DNA of 5,910 bases, taken from assembly GCA_002347755.1 (NCBI GenBank), contig DDXT01000022.1, positions 1 through 5,910 of the forward strand, given 5' to 3'. The notes under the pieces were generated by a model, which was not told the DNA's origin, searched no databases, and saw only the letters and a list, made by a program, of their open reading frames with translations. Positions 1-5,909 of this stretch are shown here, one piece after another. The position numbers and the translations under genes were made by a program. The DNA is from Caryophanales bacterium UBA2253 (lineage in GTDB: Bacteria; Bacillota_I; Bacilli_A; ML615J-28; CAG-698). Numbering within the stretch: position 1 is the first letter of the stretch; each line of letters starts with the position of its first letter.

Positions 1-48
1 TGCATTTAGATTTATAACATACCTTTTGGTTTTTTGATGCTTTTTTCC

Positions 49-77
49 TTGATTTTTGGATAAATTTATAATATAAT
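49..77 (+). promoter_or_regulatory. Sigma-A-type promoter of the tRNA-Leu gene
   Basis: A -35 box TTGATT (49-54) is followed, after a 17-bp spacer, by a perfect -10 box TATAAT (72-77). An overlapping second TATAAT lies at 67-72 but would leave only 12 bp of spacing. Transcription would start near 84, about four bases before the mature tRNA 5' end, so the leader is very short. The first 48 bases of the window are T-rich and show no gene or hairpin that I can support. Confidence 0.75.
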
Positions 78-87
78 ACTCTAGCAT

Positions 88-173
88 GCCACTGTGTTGA
101 AACAGGTAGACAAACTTGACTCAAAATCAAGCGCCGAATAAGCGTGCCGGTTCGAATCCGGCCAGTGGCACCA
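88..173 (+). tRNA. tRNA-Leu, anticodon CAA (reads UUG), CCA encoded
   Basis: The cloverleaf folds completely. The acceptor stem is GCCACTG (88-94) with CAGTGGC (163-169), then discriminator A170 and an encoded CCA (171-173). The D stem is TTG/CAA (97-99 with 111-113), with GG in its loop. The anticodon stem is CTTGA/TCAAG (115-119 with 127-131) around loop CTCAAAA, giving anticodon CAA at 122-124. A long variable arm with a CGC/GCG stem (132-144) marks this as class II, as expected for leucine. The T stem is GCCGG/CCGGC with loop TTCGAAT. The 86-nt length fits a class II tRNA. The gene is a single-tRNA unit with its own promoter and terminator. Confidence 0.97.
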
Positions 174-186
174 GTTAATAATCAAT

Positions 187-218
187 ACTCTGATACAAGA
201 TTGTGTCAGAGTTTTTTT
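187..218 (+). terminator. Intrinsic terminator of the tRNA-Leu unit
   Basis: An 11-bp stem pairs 187-197 with 202-212 (one G-T pair) around the 4-nt loop AGAT. Seven T residues follow directly (212-218). It lies 13 bases after the tRNA CCA end, so it should end the tRNA transcript cleanly. The reverse-strand transposase remnant stops just beyond it, at 222. Confidence 0.92.
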
Positions 219-221
219 AAA

Positions 222-506
222 TTAATTTGATTCGGAATTAAGTTGCAAATGCAAGTAAAATTCGGATAATCGTATATTTGAAAATGATGTGAGACATGAA
301 GGGGAAAGGCAATCAAAAGACTGGCGTGACCGTTCTTCCAAGGATCCCACGGTTCCGTCGTACCGAAGGTTCCAGCGCATCAGGGAAACTTTGGAAACAT
401 GATACTTACCGCCGATAAACTCAACCGCGCATCGAAAGTTACGATAAGTGGAAACGGCGCTGATCCGAGTCTTGATGGAGTGAGGGATTCGTGTTATAAT
501 AAACAT
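222..506 (-). pseudogene. Decayed N-terminal fragment of a DDE transposase/integrase (IS3/IS481-like helix-turn-helix part)
   Basis: The frame encodes 94 residues if it starts at the ATG 506-504, which has an excellent ribosome binding site; an upstream in-frame ATG at 548 has none and was not chosen. Residues 1-62 read like the N-terminal helix-turn-helix of a transposase family common in low-GC bacteria: basic IKTR, then KYHVSKVSLMRWNLRYDGT followed by a SLEERSR segment. From memory, intact relatives continue with a His/Pro-rich linker (SHRPHSPHPNAHT-like) and then a segment like NISLCELYGKLR. Here residues 63-76 are unlike the linker and too short, whereas NIRLSEFYLHLQL (77-89) resembles the following segment. 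This suggests an in-frame internal loss of roughly ten codons. The frame then ends at 222, beside the tRNA terminator, so the whole catalytic DDE core is missing. A dead remnant is the best reading. The exact IS family is uncertain because it rests on recalled similarity. The 549-638 stretch upstream holds no gene and may contain the old element end. Confidence 0.7.
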
Positions 507-514
507 GGGTCTGA

Positions 515-521
515 CCTCCTT
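515..521 (-). promoter_or_regulatory. Ribosome binding site that fixes the start of the transposase remnant
   Basis: Read on the minus strand the sequence is AAGGAGG, a perfect Shine-Dalgarno core. It sits 8 bases upstream of the ATG at 506-504. It is much better than anything in front of the longer start at 548, and is preserved although the gene behind it is broken. Confidence 0.8.
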
Positions 522-638
522 TGGGTTTTTGTGTGGTAACTGAAACAATAGAGGAGTTCGGGCCTTTTTTCAAATTTGCTTAGTCTCACAGGTATTGTAA
601 CACTACATTCTTCCGAATGGAATAAACTCATATTTTCA

Positions 639-667
639 TTGTGTTAATGGAACTTCTTTAGTATAAT
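639..667 (+). promoter_or_regulatory. Promoter of the MATE transporter gene
   Basis: A perfect -10 box TATAAT lies at 662-667. The best -35 candidate at 17-bp spacing is TTGTGT (639-644), which matches the consensus only in its TTG. Transcription would begin near 674, leaving a 5' leader of about 17 bases with no room for a riboswitch or attenuator. The ribosome binding site is weak: a short AGG at 681-683, seven bases before the ATG. Confidence 0.6.
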
Positions 668-690
668 AAGAAAATAATGTAGGTTAACAT

Positions 691-2091
691 ATGAAAAAAT
701 ATTTTGGAAACAAAGCTTTTTATAAAACCGTTTTGCTCATTTCTCTACCCGTCATGCTTCAACAAGGCCTCAGTTCGTTTGTGAACTTCCTGGATAATGT
801 GATGGTGGGAAGTTTGGGTACCGAAGCAATTTCGGGTGTGGCCATTGCCAATCAATTGACCTTTGTCTATAATCTTTGCATTTTCGGAGCCTTATCCGGA
901 GCTTCCATTTTCGCGACCCAATTTTTTGGTGCCAAAAACGTGGATGGCATTCGCTCCTGTTTTCGGTTCAAATGGCTGATTGGGGTTGCCGTCTTCTTGG
1001 TGGCTTTGTTGGTCATCGGACTATTTTCCGAACCCCTGATATCATTATTCCTGAACGAAAGCGAAGAAGCCGTTGGGGATCCCGAACTGGTATTGTCCCT
1101 ATCCCATGATTACTTACAAATCATGCTGCTGGGGTTATTGCCGTTTGCTCTTTCTCAGGTTTACAGCACCTCGCTAAGGGAAACCAAACACACCATCATT
1201 CCGATGGTTTCCGGCATCATAGCGGTGGTCGTGAATTTTGGACTAAACTACATTTTGATTTTTGGTCATCTTGGTTTTGAAGCCATGGGAGTGCGAGGGG
1301 CAGCGATTGCGACGGTGGTCTCACGGGTGTTTGAACTGGGGGTCTTAGTTGCTTATGTTCATGTCTTTCGGAAGAATTATCCCTTCATTCAGGGCATTTA
1401 TAAAACGCTGCGGGTTCCTTGGGATTTGGTCAAGCGGATCAGCTTAAAAGGCTTGCCTTTGTTAGTCAATGAATTCTTTTGGTCGATGGGAATGACCACG
1501 CTCTTCCAAATCTATTCGGTTCGGGGTTTGATGGTTGTCACGGCTTTAAATATTTCTTCAACGTTTTCCAATCTCTTTATGGTAATTTTTTCTTCACTGG
1601 GGAGTGCCACGGCGATTATCATTGGGCAGCACCTCGGGGCCAGCGAATTGGAAGAAGCCAAGGATGCCAGCCGAAAACTGTTATTTCTGACTTTTGTTGT
1701 GACGGTTATTTTGGGGTCAACCTTAATCATCACTTCCAAGTACATTCCGCAATTTTATAATACCACGGCCGACATTCGCGATTTGGCGACGCAATTGATG
1801 ATGGTCGCGGGTTTGTTTTTCCCGATGTATGCCTTCAACATGCAATGCTATTTTACTTTGCGGGCGGGAGGAGTTACTTTTGCGACCATTCTGTTTGACA
1901 GTGTCTTCCTATGGGTCGTCATGATTCCTTTTGGCTTTATCTTAACCCATTGGACGGGCACTTCGATTCTATTGGTTTATTTCTTTGTGCAGTTATCGGA
2001 ACTCATTAAATCGGTCATTGGTTATGCCATGATTAAAAAAGGGATCTGGTTAAAAAACATCGTTGCTAAACCAACCGAAGCCCTGGCTTGA
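691..2091 (+). CDS. MATE-family multidrug/cation antiporter
   Basis: The 466-residue product is an integral membrane protein of the MATE family (NorM/MepA/DinF-type), which exports drugs or other organic cations in exchange for Na+ or H+. The length is typical for a full protein of 12 membrane helices. The first half has the family start: Pro20 in helix 1, then FLDNVMVGSLGTEAISGVA (33-51), with Asp35 at the usually conserved acidic position, and GASIFATQFFGA (70-81). The second half repeats the fold from about residue 250: KGLPLLVNEFFWS with Glu261 at the expected acidic site, then IIIGQHLGAS (309-318). A helix near 387-410 carries LRAGGVTF, where many relatives have an Asp (RGxxDT-like), so one possible cation ligand appears replaced by Val395. 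The tail after residue 449 is short and basic. The ATG at 691 gives a natural MKKYF start at the right distance before helix 1. The gene is monocistronic, with its own promoter and terminator. The substrate cannot be told from sequence. Confidence 0.95.
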   Translation: MKKYFGNKAFYKTVLLISLPVMLQQGLSSFVNFLDNVMVGSLGTEAISGVAIANQLTFVYNLCIFGALSGASIFATQFFGAKNVDGIRSCFRFKWLIGVAVFLVALLVIGLFSEPLISLFLNESEEAVGDPELVLSLSHDYLQIMLLGLLPFALSQVYSTSLRETKHTIIPMVSGIIAVVVNFGLNYILIFGHLGFEAMGVRGAAIATVVSRVFELGVLVAYVHVFRKNYPFIQGIYKTLRVPWDLVKRISLKGLPLLVNEFFWSMGMTTLFQIYSVRGLMVVTALNISSTFSNLFMVIFSSLGSATAIIIGQHLGASELEEAKDASRKLLFLTFVVTVILGSTLIITSKYIPQFYNTTADIRDLATQLMMVAGLFFPMYAFNMQCYFTLRAGGVTFATILFDSVFLWVVMIPFGFILTHWTGTSILLVYFFVQLSELIKSVIGYAMIKKGIWLKNIVAKPTEALA

Positions 2092-2112
2092 ACTATATAA
2101 AACAAGGCCTAA

Positions 2113-2143
2113 ACCCAAGTAAAATTGGATTTGGGTCTTTTTT
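2113..2143 (+). terminator. Intrinsic terminator after the MATE gene
   Basis: An 8-bp stem pairs ACCCAAGT (2113-2120) with ATTTGGGT (2129-2136), including one G-T pair, around an 8-nt loop. One C and six T residues (2138-2143) follow. It begins 22 bases after the MATE stop codon and separates that gene from the lipoprotein unit. Confidence 0.85.
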
Positions 2144-2193
2144 GTTGGATCATCTTTTGCAATCGTTCCAAAAAAATATTTTATAATTTTTTA

Positions 2194-2221
2194 TTTTCAA
2201 ATGGGGAAAAGGTGGTATAAT
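2194..2221 (+). promoter_or_regulatory. Extended -10 promoter of the lipoprotein gene
   Basis: The -10 box TATAAT (2216-2221) is perfect and is preceded by TGG (2213-2215), which forms a TGn extended -10 element. The best -35 is TTTTCA (2194-2199) at 16-bp spacing, matching four of six consensus bases. A second TATAAT at 2182-2187 lacks a convincing -35. Transcription should start near 2228, leaving a leader of about 25 bases to the strong Shine-Dalgarno region and first ATG. Confidence 0.7.
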
Positions 2222-2240
2222 TTTCTTGTGAAAAAAAACT

Positions 2241-2270
2241 AAGGGGTTTTTCATGAAAATATCAAGATGA
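2241..2270 (+). promoter_or_regulatory. Strong ribosome binding site with a 5-codon frame (MKISR) overlapping the lipoprotein start
   Basis: AAGGGG (2241-2246) is the best Shine-Dalgarno in this leader. Its ideally spaced ATG is 2253-2255, six bases downstream, not the annotated start at 2267, which is 20 bases away. The 2253 frame reads MKISR and stops at TGA 2268-2270, overlapping the ATG ATG (2267-2272) that opens the lipoprotein. Either this is a mini-leader that feeds ribosomes to the lipoprotein by termination-reinitiation, or one A has been lost from the AAAA run at 2256-2259. Restoring one A would join MKNIK directly to the lipoprotein frame. Confidence 0.5.
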
Positions 2271-5200
2271 TGGGGAAAAAAATGAATAAAAATGCTTTTT
2301 ATTGGTGGGGATCACTCGTTTTACTAATGGTTTTTCTGACCGGCTGTATTAATGATGGAAATCAACTGACAGTCGAATTCCGTGACTTTGATGACTCTTT
2401 AATCTTGTCATCGAATGTGGTGGCTTTTGAGGATGCGGTTCCCCCGAGCGTTAATCGCCCGGGTTATGATTTTTTAAATTGGGAAGAAACCAGCGCCGAT
2501 GATAAAATCAAGGTCTTTACGGCCACTTATTTGGCCAAGACCTTCACGATTAGTTTTGAAACGGGAGGAGGAAGTTCCGTTTCGGATATGGAAGTGACTT
2601 ATGACCAAGAAGTCTCTTTGCCCCAAGCCACGAAAACGAATTGTACATTTTTAGGTTGGACCTATGAAGGGGAATCTTTGCCTTCAAGTTTGGTTTATCG
2701 CTATGATCATGATTTGACGCTTTTTGCCAGTTTTGCGAATTTGGATTTTCAGATTATTTTTTACCCGGTGAATGGAACGACGATTCCGAACTTAAACGTT
2801 TATTTCTCCCAAGTGATCGAGGAATTACCAATTCCAGAACTGACCGGCTATACCTTTTTGGGTTGGCGGGAGAATGGGGTCTTGATCAGCCTTCCTTATA
2901 CTTTCAGCTATGATCATGATTTGGTTCTAGTGGCCTCATATGCCCCCGCGAAAGTCAATGTCGAGTTCCAAGATGATGATGGAACGATTCTCAAAACCCA
3001 ATTGGTCCATAATCTTGGTGATGCGACTTGCGAAGAACCAAAAAGATTCGGGTATTCCTTTTCGGGGTGGGAGCGCATCAATAGTCAAGAAAAAGTCATC
3101 TTTAAAGCAACATATGAAATCGGCATATACAAAATTACTTTTGCCTCCAATACATTGCAAAGTATTCAGTCGTCCACGATAACATTTGGGCAAACGGTGA
3201 CCGGTTTGCCAACTCCAACCAAAGAAGACTACATGTTCATGGGTTGGTATTTGGATGGAGTCAGAGTAGAATTGCCTTATGAATTTAACTTAGGCCATGA
3301 CATTACCCTTTTTGCCCGATGGGAAAAAACCAATTTCCCAACGGTTCCTTTTCAGGAAATTTTTGATTTTGGTCAAAAAGTCGATGGGGTAATTGCGAAT
3401 GCACATCAATACCATTACACAAACATCAATACCTATAATTTTAAAGGTTATGTGCCGAATTATGGAACGGTTTCAATCAGCAGCGGAATCCGGGTGGATG
3501 CAAAAGTGGATAAAACCGCCAATTATTATGAGAATCGCTTTTATGAAAACAATGTAGAAATGGGATATGACATTTACAAGCAAATTGGGACAGACATTTA
3601 TTTGGATGAACTGGCGTACACCAATGGGAAATATTTTTTATCCACGTCTTTGTTCTCTTCGGTTGCCAATTTCTTTTATGAAGACATCAGCGTCAGCGAG
3701 TTGTTTGATCCCAATGGTTCATTCCGAAAGATTGATTACGATCATTATTTGGTTTATACCAGTTTGGGAAATCTTGCCAGTGATGATTTTGATGTGGAGG
3801 AATTGGCCGAGCAAATCAATTTGTCATGGGAAATCCTTTCGGAAATTGTGGTAGAAGTGGAAGCCATTTACAGCGAACAAACCAAACAATTCGCGATTTC
3901 GGTAGAAATCAAGGACTTTACTTTTGAAATTTCGGGAATCAAATACACTTTATCGATCAACCTGCAGTCCATGGTTGACCACATCGATGAAGCGATTGTG
4001 CCCTTTGATAACAATCAATCCAATGTTCTTCAAAGAACGCCAACCAGCATCGCGGAAATCAATACCACAACCGATATCTCCTCCCCAATCGTTTGTTATG
4101 AATCACCAGATCCTCATTACTACCGGGTTCAATTGGAACAAGGGTTATATGAAGTTTCATTAACCGATTTTTGGGCCGGGAAAATTGAAGTTTTCGATGA
4201 AAGTTTAAAGGAATTAAACTATCATCCGCTTTGGAACAATCAGGATGTTGCCAATAATAACTGTTTTCTCATCACCACCGCTGGCCTTTATTACGTGAAA
4301 GTCAACAATCTGAATCTTGAAGGCTATACTTTGGGAATAAATAAAATTACTTATGAAACAATGGCGGATTTCAATGAGCCTTTATTGATTTCCGACACCA
4401 ATGACGTTATTTGCGAAGGAAAATTTGATTATGCTTTTTACGGCTTGGAAGCAGCCGGGGACGGAGTATTGATAATTGATGCTTTAGGGGCTTCGCCGCT
4501 TATTTATAGCCAAGGGGTGTTTCAGAGATTTACCCGTATTCGGAGTGAACCGGACCGAAAATTTTATGTTCCGCTCGCTGCTGGGACCAATGACATTGTT
4601 TTTGGATCTTCAACAGCTTTAAGTTTTTCTTTTAATTGTACAATTATTTATGATAATCCCGACACCACCGAAGATTTGGCAACGATGCCCGTGTTGACAA
4701 CCACTCTTTCCAGCGAAACCTATTTGGTAGGTTATCATTGCGAAACCGATTATTTCCGGTTGAATGTCATCTCGGGCGGAATCTATACGATTCGGTGTGA
4801 AACTCAGAGTGTTGCAAAAGAGCCATATGTGGAATTCTATTTGGAAGATGGATCAAACATTTATGCAAGTCAAACCAGCCAAAGCTTAGAACCCGGGGTC
4901 TATTACATAAAGATCCATATGATTTCTGATACCATAATTTATCGGATAAAGTATGAAGTTGTCTTCGATCAAACCAAGACCCTGGATTTTTCGATTGCCA
5001 CTTTTACCGAAACCAATTACTTGGGCAATCCTGACATCCCGAAGATTACGGGGATCCTGCCTACAAAAAATTCAAAGATTTATCATAAGTTCATAATTAC
5101 CGAACCTTCATTGGTTTATATTAATAACCATCGGGAGCGCATCGAATTATTCAATGAACAAATGAAAGTCATCTCTTTCGATTATGATTCTGATCCTGAT

Positions 5201-5620
5201 TATTACAAACTGGATCCGGGAATCTATTATATAAAGATTTGTTATCGGGGAAATGAAATCGATTATTCTTATGCTTTTGCTTTTTGCATTTTAAGCAATG
5301 AACCGATCGATGACTATCCAAGCAATACGTTCGGAACCATTGCTTTGGGGACTTTGAGCATTATCAAATTGGATTTTATGGGGGACATCGATTATTATCA
5401 TTTTAGCGTTTTGGAAACGAAAAATTATTATTTCCGTTTCTCGATGAATTTTGCTCTTTTCAACGCCAACGATGAATTGATCATTAAGGAAAATGGCTCT
5501 TTCACCAATAAAGACATCGAAAAAGAACTGGAAGCTGGCGAATACTACTTTATCTTTTTCCATGAAAGAGGTTTTTCTGATGAATTTGGATCCATGAGCG
5601 TGAAAGACATTCCTTTTTAA
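2267..5620 (+). CDS. Large multi-repeat surface lipoprotein (InlB-type repeats, unique middle domain, PPC-like repeats)
   Basis: The 1117-residue product is a predicted lipoprotein. A lysine-rich start is followed by a hydrophobic stretch (11-24) and the lipobox LTGC, with Cys27 as the lipidated residue; the mature chain would be anchored outside the membrane. Residues 34-352 form five repeats of InlB B-repeat/Listeria-Bacteroides type. Residues 353-597 form a region I do not recognise, with a Tyr/Asn-rich first part and an alternating beta-like second part (530-567). Residues 598-1117 form about five degenerate PPC-like beta-sandwich repeats. No catalytic motif, LPXTG signal or C-terminal membrane helix is visible, so a role in adhesion or ligand binding at the surface is likely but inferred. 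Ten cysteines lie beyond Cys27, which is many for such a protein. Possible starts are 2267, 2270 and 2282, all in frame; none has an ideal ribosome binding site. The protein ends after a complete-looking last repeat, with stop TAA and a second in-frame TAA directly behind. No terminator follows before the converging transposase. Confidence 0.9.
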   Translation: MMGKKMNKNAFYWWGSLVLLMVFLTGCINDGNQLTVEFRDFDDSLILSSNVVAFEDAVPPSVNRPGYDFLNWEETSADDKIKVFTATYLAKTFTISFETGGGSSVSDMEVTYDQEVSLPQATKTNCTFLGWTYEGESLPSSLVYRYDHDLTLFASFANLDFQIIFYPVNGTTIPNLNVYFSQVIEELPIPELTGYTFLGWRENGVLISLPYTFSYDHDLVLVASYAPAKVNVEFQDDDGTILKTQLVHNLGDATCEEPKRFGYSFSGWERINSQEKVIFKATYEIGIYKITFASNTLQSIQSSTITFGQTVTGLPTPTKEDYMFMGWYLDGVRVELPYEFNLGHDITLFARWEKTNFPTVPFQEIFDFGQKVDGVIANAHQYHYTNINTYNFKGYVPNYGTVSISSGIRVDAKVDKTANYYENRFYENNVEMGYDIYKQIGTDIYLDELAYTNGKYFLSTSLFSSVANFFYEDISVSELFDPNGSFRKIDYDHYLVYTSLGNLASDDFDVEELAEQINLSWEILSEIVVEVEAIYSEQTKQFAISVEIKDFTFEISGIKYTLSINLQSMVDHIDEAIVPFDNNQSNVLQRTPTSIAEINTTTDISSPIVCYESPDPHYYRVQLEQGLYEVSLTDFWAGKIEVFDESLKELNYHPLWNNQDVANNNCFLITTAGLYYVKVNNLNLEGYTLGINKITYETMADFNEPLLISDTNDVICEGKFDYAFYGLEAAGDGVLIIDALGASPLIYSQGVFQRFTRIRSEPDRKFYVPLAAGTNDIVFGSSTALSFSFNCTIIYDNPDTTEDLATMPVLTTTLSSETYLVGYHCETDYFRLNVISGGIYTIRCETQSVAKEPYVEFYLEDGSNIYASQTSQSLEPGVYYIKIHMISDTIIYRIKYEVVFDQTKTLDFSIATFTETNYLGNPDIPKITGILPTKNSKIYHKFIITEPSLVYINNHRERIELFNEQMKVISFDYDSDPDYYKLDPGIYYIKICYRGNEIDYSYAFAFCILSNEPIDDYPSNTFGTIALGTLSIIKLDFMGDIDYYHFSVLETKNYYFRFSMNFALFNANDELIIKENGSFTNKDIEKELEAGEYYFIFFHERGFSDEFGSMSVKDIPF
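2366..3322 (+). repeat. Five tandem InlB/Listeria-Bacteroides-type repeats in the lipoprotein (pattern A-B-B-A-B)
   Basis: Repeats span residues 34-88, 93-157, 162-225, 229-283 and 288-352. All carry the core GY-x-F-x-GW (variants YDFLNW, CTFLGW, YTFLGW, YSFSGW, YMFMGW) followed by a strand ending in ASF, ASY, ATY or ARW. Type A (first and fourth) is about 55 residues with a VEF-D-D start and KVF/KVI-ATY end. Type B (second, third, fifth) is longer, with LP before the aromatic strand and a DHDL/GHDI turn. The second and third repeats share an identical 16-base stretch (2701-2716 and 2908-2923) exactly 207 bases, or 69 codons, apart. Such beta-grasp-like modules are known from surface proteins such as internalin B, usually as stalks or binding modules. 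Confidence 0.85.
4058..5617 (+). repeat. Five degenerate PPC-like beta-sandwich repeats at the lipoprotein C-terminus
   Basis: Approximate units are residues 598-696, 697-796, 797-900, 901-1008 and 1009-1117. Each begins with a D-x-Y-Y/F strand (DPHYYRV, TDYFRL, GDIDYYHF; weaker in units two and four), followed by a strand naming a value (IEVFDE, VEFYLEDG, IELFNE, FALFNANDE). It ends in a Gly-aromatic strand (AGLYYVKV, PGVYYIKI, PGIYYIKI, AGEYYFIF). This matches the general pattern of bacterial pre-peptidase C-terminal (PPC) domains, D-x-D-x-Y-x-F then L-x-PGTYYI. The second unit is the most divergent. PPC domains normally trail secreted peptidases; no peptidase is present here, so these are more likely structural or binding modules. 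Confidence 0.65.
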
Positions 5621-5633
5621 TAAAAAGCTGTGT

Positions 5634-5909
5634 TCAAGATAAGTGTTGATAAGGTTTGAAGATATCAATTGGGAATGGCTTTCGACAGATATCTTGATTT
5701 TTGATTGATACCTTGTTGGATATTGCGTAGTTTAGTAGTTCATTTGGTCTTTGCTCATATTCCATTTGATACTGAAGAAGTTTCAAAAAGCGGAACCAGA
5801 CAAGATAACCTTCCAAATGCTTGGTGGATACGCCCTTGAATCTCGAATACCAATTCTTCAACTCGCTGTGATATTGATTGATGGAACCAAGATTGTACAG
5901 TCCTTCGCC
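5634..5909 (-). CDS. IS1595-like transposase, C-terminal part (5' end beyond the window)
   Basis: The open frame runs in from the right edge and encodes 91 visible residues ending at TGA (5636-5634). It starts in mid-protein, so no start codon is assigned; a TTG at 5861 is internal Leu in the conserved stretch and not a real start. The first 43 residues, LGSINQYHSELKNW followed by YSRFKGVSTKHLEGYLVW and FRFLK, closely resemble the end of the catalytic domain of IS1595-type (ISXO2-like) transposases. The N and K in INQYHSELK sit seven apart, which fits the DDNK arrangement recalled for this family. The last 48 residues are a hydrophilic tail without a recognised motif. The visible part has no frameshift or stop, so the element may be intact. 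The left end of the element should lie between here and the lipoprotein stop at 5620. Confidence 0.75.
   Translation of the reverse strand, partial: GEGLYNLGSINQYHSELKNWYSRFKGVSTKHLEGYLVWFRFLKLLQYQMEYEQRPNELLNYAISNKVSIKNQDICRKPFPIDIFKPYQHLS

Noticed and set aside
146..173. tRNA-Leu 3' end as an attachment site for an integrative element
   Set aside because: I saw no second copy of the tRNA 3' end in the window and no tyrosine integrase; the neighbouring remnant is of DDE type.
507..548. Longer start of the transposase remnant at the upstream ATG (548)
   Set aside because: The perfect Shine-Dalgarno at 515-521 lies inside this extension and points to the ATG at 506-504, where the family-like sequence begins.
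555..592. Possible terminal inverted repeat of the dead element (minus-strand TGTGAGACTAAG onward)
   Set aside because: A TG start would suit an IS3-like end, but the matching other end is missing, so it cannot be supported.
594..622. Possible reverse-strand promoter for the transposase remnant (TACAAT at 594-599)
   Set aside because: The -10 is fair, but the -35 at the right distance (TTCCAT) is poor, so I did not list it as a feature.
668..690. Riboswitch or attenuator in front of the MATE gene
   Set aside because: The predicted leader is only about 17 bases and has no hairpin.
876..1760. Overlapping open frames on both strands within the MATE gene (876-1109, 1479-1760 plus; 1512-1745 minus)
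   Set aside because: They have no recognisable domain or convincing ribosome binding site and lie wholly inside a clear MATE gene, so they are shadow frames.
2936..4163. Overlapping open frames within the lipoprotein gene (2936-3193 minus; 2940-3182, 3567-3854, 3924-4163 plus)
   Set aside because: Their composition is unlike real proteins and all sit inside the long lipoprotein frame, whose repeats prove its own frame is coding.
5291..5668. A 125-codon reverse frame across the lipoprotein 3' end and the transposase end
   Set aside because: It overlaps the last PPC-like repeat, has no family resemblance, and overlaps the transposase tail in another frame.
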